A DNA stretch of 64,000 nt from Schistosoma haematobium. Taxonomy: Eukaryota > Platyhelminthes > Trematoda > Strigeidida > Schistosomatidae. The translations under genes were made by a program, and so were the position numbers. The stretch covers positions 29,309,809 to 29,373,808 of the forward strand of contig NC_067197.1 in the NCBI RefSeq assembly GCF_000699445.3, written 5' to 3'. Positions 24,311-35,717 of the stretch are shown here, piece after piece (positions within the stretch are counted from its first letter, which is position 1; each line of letters begins with the position of its first letter). The notes under the pieces were generated by a model. That model was given only the letters and a program-made list of their open reading frames with translations, was not told the DNA's origin and searched no databases.

Positions 24311-25250
24311 TTCAAACGATCAGTGTTAGACCATCATTGGAAACTTGGAAACACTAGACGCCTATGTATATTATGTACATTCTTGTCTTCCTTCACTAGA
24401 AACCATGATTATCATTTAGACCATTTTGACAATAGTAAAACGATTAATAACACCACAATAATTCGTAGCGATTCTAAGACAATTACAAGCATAGCTTTAC
24501 TTGATGTATAGATGAAATAAACCACGATTAACAAAGTAGGCGCCTTCAAATTACGCATAAATAAATGTACAGATAATTGGAGAAACGTACGCACATATAA
24601 CTACAAGCTTTTAGCAATGTAAGAGCTAAATTCAGTCTTTTATTTAAGATCACCATATGATATGATCTTCTGAAAAAAAGTTTGAATAATTTCCTTTATT
24701 ATTATTATTCTTCTTCAATTTGTTTTGGATTCACGACATGGGAACATGAATGGAAATTGCTTTCTTTCCACAGACGATAACTGATGGAAGAGACAGAGTG
24801 AGAAAAATTCAAAAGAATGACCGATAATTCATTATTCTATAAATACTAATTGAGAACACATGTGTTTCTAGGAGTCCAGACTAAGATAAATTGTGTTAAA
24901 TAATTGTCAATGAATAATATATCACTTAATGAACGTGATTTATTATGAATTATATGAGTTTTAATTAACCTGTGAATTAGTGCCTTAATAGTGAATAAAA
25001 AGGGCTTTGTTAGATTGGTTTGGTTTTTATGTATTATTCGTCATAGATCTGGTTCTCGTCGATATTCCAGTCGATGAACACCGTTTACAAATTAAGTCAG
25101 TTTACATTAAACCTCTTTATTAATACTATAATCGGGTGTTCAATAGTAACATATTTCAGTATTCTGAGCTGCTGACGAAAAGTCATGAGTGGGCGAGTTT
25201 AGGCATGTCGTAAGTCAAACAGTTGTTATTAGAGACACTGCATGTCTCAT
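24311..25250. other. AT-rich, no feature seen
   Basis: No gene, domain or repeat recognised. Confidence 0.4.
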
Positions 25251-25400
25251 ATATTTGGTATTGAACGACATCCAATAACATCTCAAAGTCTTGGGTTCGA
25301 TCCCTGAGGAGGTCATCGGTCCTTACTGATGAGGAAGTATACATTGAAATGGAACAATCATCCAGTGAACAAAACGATCTAATGCTATTTCAACTGAGGT
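25251..25400 (+). mobile_element. Possible ancient hammerhead-SINE remnant
   Basis: Contains a B-box-like CTTGGGTTCGATCCCTG followed 26 bp later by ACTGATGAGGAAG, TGAAATGG and ATCATCCAGTG. This is the order B box, hammerhead core, GAAA and cleavage site seen in the SINEs. Stem II does not form, so it is a relic or a distant relative of the Sm-alpha type. Confidence 0.4.
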
Positions 25401-26436
25401 CATTATCTGATGGATAGCACCTAACAAGCCAGCATAATAGTTAATTAGTGGTTTATAAATGTTTATATATGTTCACTTGGTTGCCTTTACGTCACAAAAC
25501 TGCACTCTAAACAGTGCTAACTAGAATGAAAAACTATTGATCACTTATTAGTTTTTAATAATTTTTCTTGATGGGAAATCACTGAATTTATTCTTGAATA
25601 TGTTACTGAAAATAATAGTATGATTATGCTGTTTCAGTTAAACAGTATTATTGAAATTCCGAATAATTTATTTTATTTAAAAGAAAGATGCTTTATACCA
25701 CATGAGAACATTGATTCAGTAATTGTTTATGGATAAAATAAAAGTATTCCATTACATCATTCACATTATTCTAGATAAACAATACCATATTAACACTTAA
25801 CTGTTGACTATCATACTATATCATAAAGTCGGTAATTAATTAATATTTAGATTGGTAAATGATATTCGTTTTTGAGAACCGTTAAGTAAATGATATGTCA
25901 TATGACAGTTAAATTATTACTTCTTTTGATCTGTAATAATCAGACATAGTCGACGATGAATTGCATTTACATTGAAATGTTTCAACAACAACATTTTGAA
26001 CTAAATGTTCCACAGAAAAGTACATCATATTATTGAAGTAGCATTTCTTTAGATTTTTAGTATATACAGTGTTAAAGTTTATCGTTTATCAAGACTGGCA
26101 TACTGATCATTGGGGGGGATCATTTCACTAAGTATTTAATAGTAACACGTTATAAGTGGTGAATAATTATGATCAATTTGTAAAAACTTCAGAAATTCAC
26201 ACACTTTTCCAAATATTATTATTTCAATGAATAAAATACTCAAATATTTTCATCAATATAAAAACCGCTTGATGGGATTAACATATTATTTAGATGATCC
26301 TCTTGACAGTTATCATCAGTTCATTATTTGAAATGTTTACTTCAACATCTCAACATAGAGTTATCATCGTATAGTCACTAAGACAAATGACGACATTGTT
26401 ACTAGGTTAATAGTAATCCATGAGCATTAAACCAGT
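25401..26436. other. AT-rich, no feature seen
   Basis: No gene, domain or repeat recognised. Confidence 0.4.
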
Positions 26437-26622
26437 CAATTGATTGACCACTAAGTGGTGATGAATGTCATGTGTGTCAAGTCCTTATTTAGTGCAGATC
26501 GAATGCTACCAGTCTAAGTGACTCGACACTGCGTGCACTATATAGTGGTTGATAGCATTCGATCTGCACTAATAAGGACTTGACACACATGACATTGATC
26601 ATCACCCAGTGATCAATCAGTT
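26437..26622. repeat. Long inverted repeat (about 74-bp arms, 38-bp loop)
   Basis: The left arm (26437-26511) and right arm (26550-26622) are reverse complements with few differences. Shared blocks are AATGTCATGTGTGTCAAG, TCCTTATT and AGTGCAGATCGAATGCTA. It lies immediately 5' of the second SINE family. It could be a foldback MITE or a hairpin formed by two opposed copies of a short repeat; no open frame is involved. Confidence 0.85.
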
Positions 26623-26654
26623 GTGATTACATCTCAGTCCTACAGGAGGTTAGT

Positions 26655-26830
26655 CGCGGCCCGGATAGCTCAGTGTTAAAGTCTCTGACTTTGAGGCTGG
26701 GTGACACGAGATCGAATACGCCAGGGAACACCACTTCCCTCAAGATTACAGGTACACCTTGCTGACGAGTGCCAAGTAGCACGAAACCCGTGTCCAGGGT
26801 TTCCTGTCGACTACCTCCAACCACCACCTA
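26655..26830 (+). mobile_element. Second tRNA-derived SINE family with hammerhead
   Basis: The head (26658-26731) is tRNA-like: GCCCGGATAGCTCAGTG contains an A box, and ACACGAGATCGAATACG sits where a B box is expected. The body runs through CCACTTCCCTCAAG to the intact hammerhead at 26756-26800, then TTTCCTGTCGACTACCTCC and CAACCACCACC. Neither head nor tail matches the Sm-alpha-type SINEs elsewhere in the window, so it is a separate family. A degenerate relative lies at 61690-61830. Confidence 0.75.
26756..26800 (+). ncRNA. Hammerhead ribozyme in second SINE family, apparently intact
   Basis: Stem I ACCUUG (26756-26761) pairs with CAGGGU (26795-26800), including one U-G pair. The core CUGACGA is at 26762-26768. 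Stem II GUGC/GCAC (26769-26772 and 26779-26782) has a six-base loop CAAGUA. GAA is at 26783-26785. Stem III is short (AC/GU, loop CCGU) and the cleavage triplet GUC ends at 26794. All core positions match a type I hammerhead. Stems I and II differ in sequence from the Sm-alpha ribozymes, consistent with an independently diverged family. Confidence 0.8.
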
Positions 26831-27577
26831 ATCTCAATTAAACCAGCAAACAAATATGATAATAGTCACTATTCAATGATTGATCATCTACAAAACTGTT
26901 CTACATAGTTTAAGTTTTATTTTAATGCCTTGTTCTGACTTTTGTTTTGTATACCTGAGTATAGTTTTATTTATATTAAACTTTTACTTAATAAACAGTT
27001 TTCATTTACTGTTTACACAAATGAGAAATTGAATTTGAGGGGAAATTGAATTTGGATAAATAATAAATAAACAGATTTGCTTGTTTAGTTCTCTTTTATT
27101 GAGAGAGAAGAAAAAAAGAAGGAAACAATAAAAACAACTTGGAATATACGAGATATATACCAATAAATATAACTAAACAGATACAACATAGAATCTGAAT
27201 GGTTGTTTGGTAATAAATACTGAGAATGTATTTTAAACAACATGAAATATGTATATGTAGTTATAATTTAAGACTTGTTGTCTAGTTCGTAGGTTTATTA
27301 TAGTCATTGTTTTTGAAAAAAAACATAATTCGGTCACAATTTTCAATATCTTGTAATGGTTGTAGTTTGTTTAAATGAAATAAGTAGAATGTAAACTAGA
27401 TTCAAGACTTTGAATAAATATAAATCATTCCGGTAATTAAAATTACAAATTTATCTGATTCTCATATTCAATGAAATAAACAAAGATAGAAGTTATTAAT
27501 ATCTCACTATTAAGATTTATGTTGATTATTTTAAAGAAATTGATCGTTCATTAGATTGTCAATAATAATCATAATAA
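26831..27577. other. AT-rich, no feature seen
   Basis: No gene, domain or repeat recognised. Confidence 0.4.
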
Positions 27578-27765
27578 TCAGAGAATAGTTTTGTGGATAT
27601 TATAATGATATAATAGTTGAATTCATGAGTCCATCAAAATGACATCACCATGGAAAACCTAGAAGCACTGGACAGCCGTTTCGTCCTAGTGTAGGACTCC
27701 TCAGCAGTGCGCATCCACATTCCCGCTTCGTAGGATTTGAACACAGGACCTACCCAGTCCCGTCC
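27578..27765 (-). mobile_element. Sm-alpha-type SINE, minus strand, intact ribozyme
   Basis: Minus-strand SINE with tail (GAGTCCATCAAAATGACATC variant), intact ribozyme at 27665-27712 and a degenerate B-box region (AGGTCCTGTGTTCAAATCC). It abuts a plus-strand head fragment at 27766, forming an inverted pair. Confidence 0.8.
27665..27712 (-). ncRNA. Hammerhead ribozyme, apparently intact
   Basis: Read on the minus strand: stem I GCACUG/CAGUGC, core CUGAGGA, stem II GUCC/GGAC with loop UACACUA, GAAA, short stem III within ACGGCUGU, cleavage triplet GUC. No conserved core base is lost. Confidence 0.83.
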
Positions 27766-27890
27766 GCGACTGGATTGGTTGAAGTTAGACATTAATAGCA
27801 ATGGATGCCGGCTCAATGGTCTAGAGGTTAAGCGCTCGCATGTGAGACAGATAGGTTCGACGTTCGAGTTTCGAAAGGTGTGATCGTGTC
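27766..27890 (+). mobile_element. Sm-alpha-type SINE head fragment
   Basis: Plus-strand spacer (TGGATTGGTTGAAGTTAG), tRNA-like head (TCAATGGTCTAGAGGTTAAG), decayed B box (GACGTTCGAGTTTCG), ending at GTGATCGTGTCCTGGG. The ribozyme and tail are missing. Confidence 0.75.
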
Positions 27891-30800
27891 CTGGGAAGAC
27901 ACTATAGAGTTGAATAAATGTATTTTGACTTCGTTTTAGTTTATTTAATATTTCAATTGTCTAGTTGTCCAAGCTTTTGATTGAAATAAAATGTTGTATT
28001 GAATGGTCAATTAGTTGTTAATAAGATATATTTTTAACACAGAAAACGTTAAGCAAATAAATAATATAGATGATGTATAAACTAACGGATCACTGAGTAG
28101 TCATCAATGTCATTTGTTTGGTTCTTAACTGTTTAAGTCTCGAAGCAAGCGTCGTTTCTTTTATCGAAACATAGTACATACATCTGATATATTAGGTACT
28201 CTACTACGACAGTCACAGAGAAGTTGAGATCAAAGAATATAGTAATTTAGTTCACGTTGATGTACTTGAATGATTAAAGTGTAAGGGTGAGACATTATGA
28301 AGTAAACAGTAACGGTAAAGAACTGAAGAAAAATATTCGGAGTAAAAAGACATTCATTCTTAATATATTCACTTTACCATATTTGATAGAAGTCTACACT
28401 GCTTAAAGCTAAAAACAAATGATTTCTTAACGTTTAGGAATTTAAAAATTGTCATAGTTACTAATTTTTATTATATCACACCCTCTAAACCTCAATCGAT
28501 ATTACTAAGAAGTGATATTTATCAGACTATTTGACATTTAGAAATGTTACCTTAGCTGGTGATACGTTAGTGTCCGAGATGATAAATAAATGATATGAGT
28601 GCCAGTCTGAACATTGATGCAGAGGTGCCGACCAATAAAGATAGTGAGTCCTAGATTATATGAAACTCAGGCTCCGTAATTTACTAATAGCGAGTTTATA
28701 TATAAATAATGTTTTAAGTTTGCTCAAGAAAACACTAGTGATATATTTTTTAAGCGGTATTATTCTAATGTTTTGCCAATAAAATATCCTCTACCTACAG
28801 TATTATGCCTCACAGGAAGAAATGTGAATGGTGTATATTGATGTGTAAAACATTGAATCTCTTTATATGTATTTCATCCCATTTGTTGCATTGTAGGTGG
28901 CAAAAATTTGGAAAGTTCAAATAACGCTTAGAAATTAAATAAAAAATGTGTTAATTGTTACTATATTGATAATTTATGTGAATTATAAATTGAGTCAATT
29001 ACTCAATACACCCAATAAATTCCCTCTATGATTTTATTCAACAAATCCGTGTAAAGGTATTCTAAATCAAAAATTTGTATTTGGCTGATTCAAAACAAAG
29101 GACTAAAATGTGCATATTTTCATTTGACTTTGTTACTTGCCACCCAATGGGACTCGTTTAATTATTTACAGTAATTCACTTGGCGGGTTTCTGAGTTAAA
29201 CATCATTAAGTCACAACTTAAGGTGCAGAAAGGTGCTATTTACAAACATAAATATTCTTGGGGCTATAAGAGTGCAGTAAACAGGGGAACATATCATCAA
29301 AACTTTGTCAAGTAACTGAAACAAATAATCCCGAACATCAAATCAAGGTTTATATGGAGGAAATTGAATTATCTGATAATCTGTACATCTACAAAGAAAA
29401 AAAATTTACATTGGTCAGTCCCAAGTCGCTGTAGGCTAGCACACTGATTGAGGAACCGAATAAAGAATAATAAGTCGAACGCCATTGTGCGGTCATGGGT
29501 TATACTTACATCCAAACGTTTGAAGTTAAAAATAACAAAACCGGAATTTAATTTTTTGATGAATAAAAAGGAATCGAAATCGTGTATCTTTAACTTCAGG
29601 TCATCATTCTTATTCAGTGACTGACCAATAAACTCCTCCTAAATTTTTCGAGCATTCAGTCGAAACCTGAGCAACTTTTTAAGTGATCAGGATCAGCTGT
29701 AAATATCATATTGCAGCAAAATTTTGTAAATATTATTTATTACGTAACAATCTGAAGCTATTTATTAAAATAAATAATCCCTCGTTTACTTTGAAATATT
29801 ACGCATAGTATAAGCTAAATAACTAGACTTTCTAAAATATTACAGTACTTATTCGCTTAAAATTTTACAATATAGTCTCAGCCGAATTAAAATCACTGGA
29901 CATTGAATAGTCAAAACTCCATTGGGCATACATAAAATAGATACTAGCAGTATTTGATTTCATTTCAAGCTATCGATTTAGTACATTTTAGAAATACCTC
30001 AGTTGTCTGTTCAGGTTAGCATTACTGAAGACTTTGGAGTTAATTTAATACACAAATCTAGCTAACTAAAAATGTAAAATACCTAACTAGTCACTCTTAT
30101 CAATTTGTGAAACATTAATATAATTCGGGCATTTTTGAAGTGGAATTGATCAATATTCACTCTTCTAAACAGATTAACCTGAAGGAGGAATTATCATTAC
30201 TCATGCTGATACAGTCAAATTTAGTGAAGTAGAAAGCCTATACCTTGGTTTCTTCTGTTGATTCTCTCCGAACACAATAAAAACATGATCTAGAGTAATG
30301 TCAAATAATTCATGAGAAAGTCACATTAGCCAATGCAAACAGATTAATTCAATTTAAAAAAATCTCAATAACAGGCAGTAATGAACTCTGACAAGCCGGT
30401 AGGTTACATAACGTTCTGGTGTTTTAATTGATGCATGCTTACTGTAAGTATCCGAAGGGATATCAAAACAAACTCAAGGTAGTTTGGTGGTAAACGATGG
30501 ACTTCCTAAAGTTATTTGATTGATACTGTTCAATATAATAAATCTATTATTCTGCCTACTACATGAAAGTGCTTTATATGCCTAACTAGTATATTTTCTT
30601 GTGATGTATAACAATTAATATAGACAACTACTGCTACTTTTATCTTAAGATGAACACAGTACCTTCGGATCATTTAGTTAGGAACCTTATAATGTTGTGG
30701 ATTCAGTCAATTAATTGTGAAACATCAGTTTACTGATGAAACTTAATCTAGGTCACAATATATCACGAATGTTTCTAAATTAACTAGTGAATGCCGTGTC

Positions 30801-31497
30801 TTCGCCCTAAACATCTTGATTTCGATTATGTATGGGATCATGCGTGCACATACAGCTATCTAACACCCCATGGTTTCTAATATTTACGGTACTAATTTTG
30901 TCTAGTGACATGCACTGTTTTCAGCAAAAACTAACATTTACAAACCAACCAACTAAACGACAGAACATTAATTATCTTATTTTTGCATACAAACATGAAC
31001 TTATCGCTAAACATATTGGGCTACATGCACACGTACAGAGGATGTTGTAAATTATCAAATGATTGAAGAGCATTTACCGGCCTAAATTTGAATAAATGTT
31101 TGTATATATTTTTAATTTTATGTTGAAATTGTGACAATATCTATAATTTACTATCATTACTATCTTTGAAAGTTAGTGGTGGGAACTGTAACAATCCTGA
31201 CAACAACATTTCCGTTACTATCTCAAAACTTGTTTGCGGAAATGTAATGGATAGTAAGATTTTGAACGAAAATCAAAGAAATAAGCAATAACAACTCAGA
31301 AATTGGATTCAATTGAGCTAAATTTTTTGTCTTCAGTGAATAATCTTTGTATAAAATCAATTAATGAATAATCTATTATTCAAACCATAAAATAAATGTA
31401 TATTTTTCATTTTTTTTCTCCGTCGATTTTCTTCACTTTTACAGACGTTTTTTTGAAAATTCTCTCCATATACACAATGGTACATAAAATGATTAAT
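27891..31497. other. 3.6 kb AT-rich, no firm feature
   Basis: No supported gene. A short patch at 29420-29480 reads IYIGQSQVAVG on the plus strand. It may be a relic of a GIY-YIG domain from a Penelope-like element, but the surrounding frame is too broken to call. Confidence 0.35.
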
Positions 31498-31695
31498 ATC
31501 AGAAGGGGTTTTGTGGATATTACAGTAATTTCAGTGGTTGCGATCATGAGTCAGTTGAAGCTAGACCATCATGAAAAACTTGGAAGCACTGGACGGTCCC
31601 ACAATAAGACAAAACGGCTGTCCAATGCTTCCAGATTTTCCATGGTGGTCTAGCTACAACTGACTCATGATCTCGACCATTGAAATTACATAAAA
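31498..31695. mobile_element. Sm-alpha-type SINE, compact inverted dimer
   Basis: The left arm is the minus-strand tail (AGAAGGGGTTTTGTGG, GATCATGAGTCAGTTG) to GCACTGGACGG. The right arm is the plus-strand ribozyme end and tail, finishing AACTGACTCATGATCTCG. Both arms share the variant GATCATGAGTCAGTTG, unlike most other copies. The heads and ribozyme cores are deleted at the centre. Confidence 0.8.
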
Positions 31696-31794
31696 TGCTG
31701 CCAATACTGATAATAACCAATGAAATAAATAAAGCGGACAATGTCAACTGTTCTAATATGGAATGGGAAGTGGTTTATAGAGTTTTCAGAATTT

Positions 31795-31945
31795 TCATAG
31801 TTTAAATCATGAACTGATTGATCCCTGTGCTGAAGTCATGGATGTGAACTACTGTGGAGTTACATATTAGGGTGAAATTGCTGTCCGACATTTAACGGTT
31901 TTTAATGATGGTCTGGTTATAATCGATTCGTAGTCTACGCTATAT
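31795..31945 (+). mobile_element. Old, degenerate Sm-alpha-type SINE fragment
   Basis: Decayed order GTCATGGATGTGAACTACTG, GAGTTACATATTAGGGTGAAAT, GTCCGACATTTAACGG and GGTCTGGTTATAATCGATTC matches ribozyme region and tail. The hammerhead core is lost. Confidence 0.55.
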
Positions 31946-33287
31946 ATACTTTAAAGCAGTACTGATTTTTTAAGACTAAAAGGTTTACTACTGTTACTCT
32001 GCAAAAGTGTTGTGTATTAATCCAAGCCTGTTAGATAAATTGTGAAATATAAGTAGCGTGTTAGGATAATCTGACATTAAGATTTCCTTCGGTTAAAAGG
32101 ATTAAAAATTAAAAAAATAAGCTCAGTTAAGGAACTACAAAACTCAAGGATCTACTATCAAACGATTATTTAATGGTATCTTTATATTATCTCAAATGTA
32201 ACCTTTCAGTTGACTTATAAATTGTAATTCTGTATTTTAATGTCCGTAAATTATGGTTTATCAACTTAATACCTGTCAGTCAGCTATGGATTACAAGAAC
32301 CCTGGTTGCGTACCTATTGATATTAACTAATCACAATACATTATGGTCTTAAAGTTTGTATATATAAACACGAGAGTTGAGGGTTGAATCTGACTAGTTT
32401 TTCTAGCAGTTTGACTGTGAGTTTGAAAACCAGTATATTTTAATGGGTCGTCGTTCATTGGTGTGTACCAAAACTGCATTAGTATACTGAGTGCTATGGA
32501 TGTAGCGGATATCACAACAGTTTTAAAAACTTCTGATAATGAGAATGTATTGCAGAATTACCTAGACAGAGAGATTGTAATACGACATACTTCCTTTTTC
32601 AGTAAACACATATTTACTTCACCACATATAGATAGATTGTCTAGTTTTACTTCGTCTGTATGCAGAGTTACCAGACAAAAAATTCTACTTCACCGTTGGA
32701 TAAACTGGATTTGAGACTTGACAAATTCATCAAAGCCTTTCTAAATGTCAATATTGATTGGACAGTTAAAAATAAAAGAGTTCGGCAAGTGATTCCACTC
32801 TTGAATATCCAGTGAACACTAGCCATTATTCCGGTATCAATGTAGTTTTTGAAATTTTCACTAAAGTACCATCTAACGTACCTGTAGCCGTTTTATTTCA
32901 TGTCTCACATAGAAAGAAAATCATAAAAATTCACCTGAATAAACCACACCTAGGTGTAAACCGTTCATTGACTTACAACCTTGTGATTAATAATGTTTTA
33001 TATTCAAATGTAAAATACATATAATTCGTGTACAAACATGATGAGTACCCAATTAAAATCAATTTGTATCTTCACTTATCATCTTGTTGTATACTCATTA
33101 AAAAATAGATGACATAACCAGTCGAAACTACAGTTTAATTCTCAAACAATTTTTTTAAAATTCTTTACAAAACATCATTTTACAAAAAGAACATTAATTT
33201 ATTTCTTTTTCTCATCCTACCTGTTATTATGTCAGATCATTTGACAGCTTGCCTGAATATTTAGGTTATCTATTCCTACTATCTAGA
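31946..33287. other. Unassigned; open frames at 32463-33024 without domain
   Basis: Two plus-strand open stretches (32463-32714 and 32812-33024) are somewhat long for this AT content but carry no domain I recognise. At about 33103-33127 the motif AGATGACATAACCAGTCGAAAC resembles a decayed hammerhead core with a three-pair stem. I see no further feature. Confidence 0.3.
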
Positions 33288-33782
33288 TTGTAGTGTCGGT
33301 TATTATGTTAATCCCATATACCTTATTCTAGCTTTCGGACAGCCCATTCTATTCATCCTAATTGAGTCACACACTGACCTGGTTATTTATTCGCTTATCA
33401 ATCTTGACTGCTTTTATATGAGCGCGTAGGTGTGTGCACATTTCTTATCCCACTACTCATCACATGTCTGTAACGCTTGGTTAAATGGGAGTTGGCTTAT
33501 CCGCCATCTTCACTGTGCGTCGTTTTTCTTCTCTCTATTCCATTCGCTTCATATATAAGATATATGTATTCAAAAGTCCATTCTCGTTATTTGACTTATC
33601 TAAATCCGTTATTGGCTAACGTGATTAAAATCGATGATTATATATGAGGATAGGCGACTTATATATTTCAACAACAATCATCATTACAATCACCTTGGAA
33701 TCAGATCTCGAGCCACTAAAGTGGAGAGCCTTTTCGACAACATCGTTCGATCTAAACGACGACAAAATTAAAGGGCCCCACA
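33288..33782 (+). repeat. 0.5-kb LTR-like repeat, copy A (plus)
   Basis: Matches the reverse complement of 54689-55200 over almost the full length. Shared blocks include GTGTCGGTTAT, CGGACAGCCCATTCTATTCA, TTTTATATGAGCGCGTAGG (TATA-like) and CTCGAGCCACTAAAGTGGAG. The end reads AAAGGGCCCCACA. The TG...CA ends, TATA-like box and size suggest a solo LTR, but no clear target duplication flanks it. No coding capacity is visible. Confidence 0.65.
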
Positions 33783-34528
33783 AGATACTTCAACAAGTTA
33801 TCTGTTTATTTTGTGTATTTTAAAACACTATTATGTATTTTAATCACATAGCCTATTCAAGCGCGTTTATGAAAAATCTACAATCTTTCACTGTACAACT
33901 TACAAAATAGTACAATCATCGACATCATGATGACTGGAAATATGAATTGAAAAGAATAAACATTATTCAAATGTCAGTGCCCAAACTGTTAACATCTAAT
34001 TGGCAATCACTCCAATATTTATTATCACTATCGATCAAGAAATAAGAAGAAGAAACTTGTTGAAGTACTTTATGCTAAGAATTCTATATTATACCAAAAA
34101 AAGAATACTGAATAAAGCCAATATTAATAATAATACTATTTAGAATAAATACACCTAAAGATCAACTCTTATGAAAGAATAGAAAAAACTGTACATAGCT
34201 CTCTGCAATACAATCACATGTTTGTTGAAATTTATATCTAACTATTTCAACAATCAAGTTTGCATCAACCATTATTAATAGAAAAAGTTTATATTTAAAA
34301 AGAATCATGAAAATCGGTATGACGTAATAAACTAATTAAAAATAGATTGATTTTATTAATTATATTTATTTTTATTGATTATTTGGTTACCCTGGGGTAA
34401 AAATGATTTTTTTTTAATTTTTAAGAAAGAGAAAATCATAATAAACAATTGGATTTATACACTTAAAATATAGTATAGAATAGTTGTTACTTCTTTGAAA
34501 TAGCTATGAAATTGTTAGTCAATAATTT
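33783..34528. other. AT-rich, no feature seen
   Basis: No gene, domain or repeat recognised. Confidence 0.4.
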
Positions 34529-34542
34529 ATACTAATGATATT

Positions 34543-34767
34543 CGTGGATTGGTTGAAGTTAGACATTAACACCGTTCGATGCTGGCCGGTTCAGTGGTCT
34601 AGAGGTTAAGCGCTTGTTTGCAAGACCGATAGGTCCTGGTTTCGGATCTCATGGGGAGCGGGATCATGGATGCGCATCGCTGAGAAGTCCCGTACTAGGA
34701 CGAAATGGCCTCTCAGTGCTTCCAGGTTTTCTACGGTGGTCTAGCTTCAATTGATTCATGATTGAAA
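34543..34767 (+). mobile_element. Sm-alpha-type SINE with 14-bp target duplication
   Basis: Perfect direct repeats ATACTAATGATATT flank it at 34529-34542 and 34768-34781, proof of a retrotransposition event with these ends. The 225-bp element starts CGTGGATTGGTTGAAG, has tRNA-like head (TTCAGTGGTCTAGAGGTTAAG), B box-like GGTTTCGGATC and a ribozyme with core CUGAGAA (G8 lost) and triplet CUC, so it is inactive. It ends TTGATTCATGATTGAAA. Confidence 0.9.
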
Positions 34768-34781
34768 ATACTAATGATATT

Positions 34782-35240
34782 TAACAGCTGAATTGATTAT
34801 CAAGTTCTACTCTTTTATAATTCATTTTTTTATAATTTCACTTGATTTTACGAAACTAATGTTTGTTCATCTATTTCAATTTAGCTAATTAAATAGTATC
34901 ATTAAACATGAAGTTAGTTAGTCATATCATAATATAGATGACATATGTATATATTGGTGCATGCTGATATATCCCATCAGTACAATTAAATGGAATTGTC
35001 AAAATTAGTCCCAAAGTAGTAATAACAGTATTAGTGGTAGTAGAAAAGATTAGATAATGAAGATGCAACACTAAACTTGATAATGTAAAGTGCTAGTTGA
35101 TGTCGAGTATGCAAACATGGATATGATAAATCAGGCGTTTTAACATTTATTTCATTTGCTCATTTTGATATTTATTAGCAAAAATAAACTTAGAACGGAT
35201 AGTTTGACAGAAATTGGGCGCCAAGTATAGAGAAGTCATT
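34782..35240. other. AT-rich, no feature seen
   Basis: No gene, domain or repeat recognised. Confidence 0.4.
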
Positions 35241-35419
35241 ATATGTGAAAAATATATTTGAAATTATCTCAGCGATTGAAATTTAAATAATTCCAACGTT
35301 TCGTCCAGCTAGCTTGTCGGGACTACCCTGAAGAAGTCCAGACAAATTAGCTGGACGAAACGTTGGAATTATTTAAATTTCAATCGCTGATATTGTTTCA
35401 AATATAATTTTCACATATA
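35241..35419. repeat. Near-perfect 80-bp foldback with hammerhead-like centre
   Basis: Left arm 35241-35318 and right arm 35340-35419 are reverse complements with only a handful of mismatches, around a 21-bp loop (GGGACTACCCTGAAGAAGTCC). Across loop and right arm the plus strand reads CTGAAGAAGTCC, then GGACGAAACGTTGG. This resembles a hammerhead core with stem II GUCC/GGAC and one extra A. It may be a terminal-repeat pair of a Penelope-like element or a foldback MITE. It has no coding capacity. Confidence 0.85.
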
Positions 35420-35717
35420 AAAATATACTTATTTTGTTGAAAGATAACAGTTCATAGTCTATACAAGTTAGTTTACCTACTGTATTTATTAGTTAAATAC
35501 TTCACGCTAAGTACTACAATGTCATTTAAAGACTAAACAATGGTTTATTATATTTTCAATATCCAACTTTTCATCCATATTCACCCCAAGAAGATTAAAC
35601 TTTTTAAATAATTTAAATACATGTTATTTGGTTGGGTTATCAGACTACATATATTTAAAAGTTCCAGTGATTGTTATCTATATTCTCATGATAGTATAGA
35701 ATGATATTAAATTATAG

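Noticed and set aside
26658..26731. Possible genuine tRNA gene
   Set aside because: A-box-like sequence is present but arms do not pair as a cloverleaf and the B box is off consensus; it fits a SINE head fused to a hammerhead body.
29401..29530. Possible GIY-YIG relic (IYIGQSQVAVG)
   Set aside because: Only one short motif; no Cys pairs or EH motif nearby in a consistent frame.
32463..33024. Two plus-strand open stretches of about 80 and 70 codons
   Set aside because: No recognisable domain or splice context; the codon make-up looks AT-driven. Kept only as unassigned sequence.
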